Assembly (NCBI RefSeq): GCF_003369915.1
Contig: NC_046673.1
Location: forward strand, 17,158,001-17,222,000
Direction of reading: 5' to 3'
DNA: 64,000 bases
Origin: Drosophila miranda
Lineage: Eukaryota; Arthropoda; Insecta; Diptera; Drosophilidae
Below, piece by piece: positions 57,633-64,000 of this stretch. The notes under the pieces are model-generated. The model ran no database searches, was not told where the DNA came from, and saw only the letters and a list, made by a program, of their open reading frames with translations. The number at the start of each line of letters is the position of its first letter. Position 1 is the stretch's first letter. A program made the position numbers and the translations under genes.

Positions 57633-60600
57633 AGCGATGAAGTATAAAAACCAAAAGCAAAACTCATATGCCACATTCTTTCCTATCTTTCACTCATCTT
57701 TCGCTTGACCTTTCGCTTCCCGTTTCCTTTTCAGTGTTCGTTTCCGTTTCAGTTCCCATATCCGTTTCCGTTGCAGTAAACAATAATAAAATGGTGAAAA
57801 TGGTGAATAGAAATCTTTTACCTTCTAAAGCATAATGCCAAGCTCCTTCCGCTACCGCTTCCGTTTCCGTTTCCCTTTCCGCAACTCCTCACCATCCCCT
57901 GCTCTCTTCTGCGCCCTTCCGCGTACCGTTCAATAAATAGGTTAAGGAAAAAACTGTATCACATTTTCAATTACGTCTTTGTTCGTAGCACCGTCATAAA
58001 CATACTCTTATCCATCCCATTCCCATTCCCATTATCCGTCCCTTATAGCCTCACCCTTCCCACTATCCTCACTCTCACCCGCCCTCTGTCTATATACAGA
58101 ATTCTGCACTCGCCTCTGCCCCTCACTTACCTACCATACAGTTGGAGAAAAAAATTGCGCTTCGGATTTTATCACAAAAATAATTACAACTCTTCGCGAA
58201 TGCATCTCATTCTTCCATCTTCCATCTTCCATCCTCCATTCTCATTTCCTACTCATTCATTCGATCTCCGGTCGTACCTATCCAGCATCTGGCTTAAACT
58301 AACATTGCTTCAAAGTCCCATTTTTCGTTTAAATCTAAACCACGCAATGCGTTCCAAATTGGTTCCATTAATTCCGATCCCTTCACACTAACTCCAACTC
58401 TCTACCAATCCCTCTCTCGATCCCTCTCCCTAATGTGTTAATCGACAAAACCCAAAAAAGAGGAAAACGAAGAATCAATTCGGGGTCACCAATATAGGAA
58501 ATCACACCATCCCTTGTGTAGTGAAATTTCTTTTGACTTTCTACTTTCATTCACCGATACTGATGATGATTTTATGCTGATGTCTGTGATGTCTGATGCT
58601 GCTGATGTGATGATGTCAAAAAATCAGTCTCTATTGCATTTTGTTCTATTTTATGTGGGCTTGCTCTATTTCTGGTTTTCAGTAAAAGTGTTAAATATTT
58701 TATTCGATTTTATCCACTTTGATTTTATGTTTTTCTTCTGGTTTTTGTCTTTTTTTGGTTTTGTTTTCTTGGTTTTTTTTTGTTTTGTTTTTGTTTTGTA
58801 GTACACCTTAGAAAAATATCACATTCTTATATCGTTCGTTCGAGAGACATTTTTATGTGTTTTTCATTTTTTTGCTATTTCGTTTTGTATGTTTTTTTTT
58901 TTTAAGTTTTATTTACACATTAGGTTTCATTTCGCACGAGTAAAATATATAAAATTTAAAAAATATTTGATTGAGGTCATTTCAGAATTATTGCTAAGTA
59001 TTTTCCTCCCAATATTCCACTTCCATTCCCCATTTTCCATTACCAGTATCTTTCTGCCTGCTTCTGCTTTGCTCTGCCTTTTGCCTTTAACCACTTGAAT
59101 TTGATCTAAAAATGTTTTTGTTTTTCCTTAGCTTTCTTAAGTTTTTCGTATATTTTGTAGACACCAAATTGTTTGTATTTTATGTATAAAAAAAAAAAAA
59201 CAATGTTTGAAACATTCTTCTTCTTGTTCTTCTCTTGTTTTTCCTTCGATCTCAATCGAATGACTCGCTTCCTTAGACTTATGTAAACTTCTATAAATAT
59301 TTGAAGAGACACGACAGCTAAAGTTTAGAGCTTAGGTGAGAGAGACTTTTGAGAGAGTAAGAGACATAAATACAATTACATTTGTTAAATTTTACTTTTA
59401 GTTACTTTTGCTTTGCTTTGGTTTAATTTAGTTTTTGTTTGGTTTTGGTTTTGGTTTGGGTTTTGATTTTTGTTTAGGTTTCTTAATTGGTTTTGCTCAC
59501 AACATCAACAATGAAATATTTTACTTTATAGATTTTTGTTTTTTTGCTTTTTGTTTGGTTTTGTTTTGTTTTGAGGGACTTTTGTTTGGTATTCTGTAAA
59601 AATCTCAAAAAGACGCCTAACACCGAAAAATATATTGCATGTACTACATTTTATGTTAATTATGCTTACTTCTTGGGTTTCGCTTTTCTTTTCCTTCCGC
59701 TCTACCGCTCTTCCCTCCGGCCTCAATATAAATATTTTTGTTACATATTTGTTGTTAGTTTCGAGATGGTTTCCATTGAATGTATTTACATACATGAGTT
59801 AGTTTCTGTTAACAATTTATTTTTTGAGTTTTAGACAAGTTAAAATTTGCTCTCTTCCTTTTCTGATTCATTAAATGGAGTTCTCAAAACGAAATTACAC
59901 TGAAAACAGAATTGGTTGACTTAAAATCATTTTTACAACAATATAGAACATCATTATATTGTTTATGTCTTTTGGTTAGTTTTTATGTTTTTGTTTTTGT
60001 TTTTGCATGTGAAACCTCGAAATTGTCTTAATTTCATGAAATCGTAGTTTTTATTTATCGTTTAATTTGTATTATTTCATTACAAAGTCCATGTATTTGC
60101 TAAATGATTCAGTGGCACCCGTGAAAATGTGACCAAAAAAAGGAGGGAAACTATCATTTCATTCGATAGCGAACGACTAATAATCGAAGCAGTTAAGAAT
60201 AACAATCGAAAGAGCTTCAATATCGAAGCTTTCTTTGGGAAAATTAGAAAAGGAAGCTTTTCTCCCTGCAAAGGGATCGGAAATGATCGAAATTGTAAAA
60301 AAAAGATTTTCATGGAAAAGTATTAAGAAAATGACGAAAACAATTACAGTGTTGGAATGTCACTGATACAGGGTGCCTCTTCTCTTCGTGTGTGTGTGTG
60401 TATGTGTGGGAGAGGGGAATACCGTTGGTTTACGTACGAGTATACACATATAGTATTTTTTAGGTTGAGTTGTTTCTGTTTATTAGTTAAATGAACAACA
60501 TTTATATTTTCTATTTTTTTGTTGGTTTCTGTTTTGTTTCAAAATATGCACGTCATGTATGTATATATAATATGATGTATGTATATAATGTATATATATC

Positions 60601-63010
60601 TATTTATATAAGTAATAGACACCGAAAACCACATGTACATTTATGTATCTGTATATAGATATATTCTATATATCGTATAATATTTGGATTCTCTTATGCT
60701 TCTATCTGACATTCAACTGACATTCATTTCGCCTCCTTCTCCTCCTTCTCCTTGTCACTGTCGCTGTCGCTGTCGCTGCCGCTACAGGGCTCCTAACTCT
60801 ATGTATATATAAATAAATATCATTATTTAAAAATGCATTAATTGTTAATGCCAAAAGTTTTTCGTTGTTGGATTTTGTAATTTAATTTGCTGTTACACGT
60901 ATTTTTCCTGCATGTTGTCAATGCCCTTAAAAAAACCCTCGCTTACACTTCGCTCACATCTCACATCTCACACCATATACATAGTCTGTATATATATATA
61001 TGTGCGTATGCGTGTGTGTGTGTATATATATATATATATATGGTAAATTTGTAATAAATGTATATGTATGTATATACGAAATAAGAGTCTTGAATCCCTC
61101 CAATTTGTTGGCTTAAAATCAATTGTTCTGCTCCTCCAATCCCTCAGCACATTCACAAAAAAATTCAAGTATTTTAATTCGATTTTTTATCCTTAAGTTT
61201 TTTTTTTTTTTTTCTTTTTCTTTTCTGATGGTTATTCTGCCACATATGGGTTTTGTTTTTTGTATTTTTTATCAACATTTACTGCACGCACACCTAAGAA
61301 AAAATTACTATAAGTTTAGTTTTAATTTTGGGTTTCTTTAATTTTGTTAATATTGCTTTCCTTCTTCTGGTGTTCCTAAAGTATTTTTCTTTAACCGAAA
61401 TGGAATTTTCAAGTATCATTTTGATTTTAGTTTTAGTTTTTGTTTTGCATTTCCTTTTTTTCTCTTACGATAATTTCCTAAAATTCTTTTAAGGCGCATT
61501 TTTCAACTACAAAATGAAAAGCTTAAGGATTTTTGTTTTTGTGTTAAGTGAAGGAAGAAATCGACGGATGAAATCGGATGTGTTTGAATCTGTGCGACGG
61601 ATGTGCCCGATAATCGAAGAAGTCCAAACAAAAGGATTCGTTGCAAAAAACTTTATTAATAAATACTATCAAATAATAAATCCAAAAAAATCAATAATAA
61701 TATTTGTCATAGTTGTAATAAAAATAATAATAATAATAATAATTATAATTTATTGATCCATTCACATACATAGCTCACAGCTTGTTGTTGTTGTTGTGGT
61801 TAAAAAAAATCATTATTCAATGCTTAAAAAAATGGAAAAATGAAATATACAGAGAGAAGTTGTTCCCCCAAAAAGATTGCGGCATTTGTGATGTTTACCA
61901 AAAAAAGGACACTAAATTAATCGTGTAATATTTAAATACATGTTTAAAAAAAAGAGGAATACCCTAAAAAATGTGTTTAAAAATTTTTGCATTTTTGTTG
62001 TTTGTTGTGTGTTTACAAAAGGCAGTGTTGTTGTTTGTTGGTTGGTTGCATTTCTTTTTTGTTGTTTGCTAGTCTTATAAATAAAAAGAAAGATTAAAAT
62101 CGAATAGTACGAAACCCAAAAGAAAACTAAAGCTGAATTTTTAGGTCCACGTTTGACACAGACCCAAAAAAACCAAAATATTCATTGAAAAGTTCACAAA
62201 AATTATTATAATCCTAAGAAAAACTACAATTTATAATAATAATAATAATAATGATAAAACTATAACTATAACATTTGCTAGAGGCCCTGATCTTTGATGC
62301 TTTATATACTGACACACAATCGAACAAAATGTGGCATGAGAAAAATGTTCTCGCTTGTCTTTTCACTCAAATGTACATAGAAAATAGAGCTAGGCAGAGT
62401 TCAGAGTTCAAACGGTGCAGTAAATTTGTTAAACTATCACAAAATATATATATATATTCACTACAATTGAACACTTAATTTAGGCAGAACTGTGTGTGTG
62501 TCGCTAAAGAATATGAAAGAAGGGATTGATTCGAAATAAAAAACTCGAGAGAAGGTAGTCCCAAGTGGATGATAGCCGGCTCTACTCGTATCCCCAAATG
62601 TTCTTTAGCCTTCTCCTTGTCGTTTTGATTCTTCAGTTAAATGGTTAATTGGTAAATTGGTAAATTGGTAAATTAGGTTTAGTTAACATTTCGCTTTCAG
62701 CTTCTATGTATTCATACGTTTTGACAATTTCTGTCTAGACTCATTTCGTTTCGGGGATATATCTATATGGTTTTTGGGTGAAGGTATGTGTGTGTGTTTC
62801 TGTGTGTGTGTGTGTGGAGGGAGGGAGGGAGGGGTTGTGTGGGCTGTTTATCGGTGTAATTAGTTACTGTTTTTTGTTTTGTTTTGTTTGTTTCTTTAAT
62901 ATTTATTTAAATTATGAGGTACTTGAAACTTTTTGGCACAGTGAAAGTTTTCATTTACTTTACTTCTACCACTTTTACTTTGATTTGTTCTCATATTTTG
63001 TTTTCTTGTC

Positions 63011-63049
63011 TTCCTCCTCTTCCTCCTCCTCCTCCTCCTCCTCCTCCTC
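63011..63049. repeat. TCC trinucleotide repeat
   Basis: About twelve TCC units with one interruption. Confidence 0.9.
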
Positions 63050-64000
63050 ATTTTCATCTATTTTTTGGTACGGCAAACATTCTTCTTAATTTGTTAGACA
63101 TTTAGTTGATACACACAAAAAAAGTTGCTGGAAATGGTTTCTTACATATTGTATGTTCTCATACATACTCGTAATAGTATACATATATACTATCGAACTC
63201 GTACTATTTAGGAGTTTCTGGCTTTCGGTTTTTTCATTTTACAATTTAATTCGATGTTCTTGGTTCAAAGTTCTTCTTAGGTTTCCATTGTCTGGTGTGT
63301 TCGTGGGTGTGTCTTTGATTTACGCAGTTTTCTTCGGTACAAAATTAGAATCAATTAAGCGAATATTATATTTTGGGGATGGGTTGGCTTCTTGGGGTAT
63401 CCTAGGCGTTCTTTAGTGTTGTCTTATTGTTTCATTGCACATTTCGTTACATTCCGTTTGTCTATTGTTAGCCAGGGTTGTCATCTTTATGTATACTCTA
63501 TGTATGTTCAGCTTGTAGGGTTTGTTTCTTCAGTTAAAACTTCAATGTTGTTTTGTTGTAATCACAGTTAGTTTTGTGTTGTAGTTTCTATTGTTAATTG
63601 TTAATGTTAATTGTTGCTATGTTTCATATTTCATTTAGTTTTGATTTGCTTTGCGTTGCGTTGTATATTGTAAATTAAACTATTGACGGTGGTTGCACAT
63701 GCACAGATGTATTGTATTGTAAGTAAATCCTATTTGTATCTCCTAGCTTTCTAATAATCCTACTTTAGGCGCTAGCCAGCACATGTCCATGCACATATGT
63801 ATGTACGAAACAAAAAACAGTTAGTTGTACAGTTTAGTTTAGTTTAGTTTAGGCTTGGGTTAACCGTTCAGTTAGTGGTTCTGTTCTGTCTCCTGCCTCT
63901 ATGGGGGTTCACATATTTTGATTCTCGTTCCTGTTCGCCTCTCGTTTGTCACTAATATTAACTAAAATCCAACTTGGTTTATTGTTTTCTATGGTAGGTA

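Larger units (their letters stand above)
56201..64000 (-). other. Probable very long 3' UTR (or intron) of a minus-strand gene beyond the window
   Basis: About 7.8 kb without any supported coding region. Much of it is runs of TTTTG and TTGTT, which on the minus strand read as CAAAA and AACAA, the composition typical of long neuronal 3' UTRs in Drosophila. TTTATT at about 56,216 is AATAAA on the minus strand and could mark the 3' end. A minority of the region (61.8-62.3 kb) is A-rich on the plus strand instead. The gene itself cannot be named. Confidence 0.4.

Noticed and set aside
1-64000. tRNA genes, rRNA or CRISPR arrays
   Set aside because: No B-box GGTTCGANTCC with a matching cloverleaf, no rRNA-like block and no spaced direct repeats of CRISPR type were found by eye.

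Overview
The window reads as Drosophila nuclear DNA. It has compact intron-containing genes whose proteins closely match fly families (parvin, COX6B, the AP-1/2 beta adaptin, Clic, Nup93, Ajuba, AMP deaminase). Introns are often 60-80 bp, and DRE (TATCGATA), Motif 1 (GGTCACAC) and Motif 6 (GGTATATTT) promoter elements are common. To my knowledge these orthologues lie on the D. melanogaster X (Muller A), in more than one block. The gene order, the lineage-specific repeats and the extra Tudor gene suggest a non-melanogaster species, possibly of the obscura group; that placement is inference.

Layout. 1-3.7 kb: 3' end of an unknown plus-strand gene, then minus-strand parvin, a TMEM203 homologue and the RNase P/MRP subunit Rpp20. 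The last two are arranged as a bicistron with only 2 nt between stop and start. 3.7-10 kb: plus-strand TRIR-like gene with an RS domain, COX6B, and a small spliced gene resembling complex III subunit UQCR11. The DNA after the UQCR11-like gene resembles the COX6B 3' UTR. 10-13 kb: no recognisable gene. 13-15 kb: minus-strand TMEM198 homologue. 16-20.7 kb: AP-1-2beta (minus) head to head with a NUDT8-type CoA diphosphatase (plus). 22-32.6 kb: Clic (minus, 5.7-kb first intron) head to head with Nup93-1 (plus). 32.8-35.6 kb: jub/Ajuba (minus). 36.9-49.8 kb: AMP deaminase (minus), with two alternative first coding exons, intronic tandem repeats and a decayed retrotransposon gag fragment. 52-54.2 kb: a Krimper-like Tudor protein (minus) whose 3' end is repeated downstream as a 186-bp tandem array. 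54.2-55.7 kb: repeats. 56-64 kb: T-rich DNA that looks like the very long 3' UTR of a minus-strand gene lying beyond the window.

The most unusual signal is a promoter-like module (Motif 1, DRE, then several Motif 6 copies) found in the same orientation upstream of five minus-strand genes: AP-1-2beta, Clic, jub, the distal AMPdeam start and the Tudor gene. Next to four of them the similarity extends for hundreds of bases, and further copies lie at 54.6-55.7 kb. This suggests a dispersed repeat family carrying housekeeping core-promoter motifs. The genes are mostly independent housekeeping functions (RNA processing, respiratory chain, vesicle coats, nuclear pore, purine metabolism, adhesion/Hippo scaffolds), not a single pathway.
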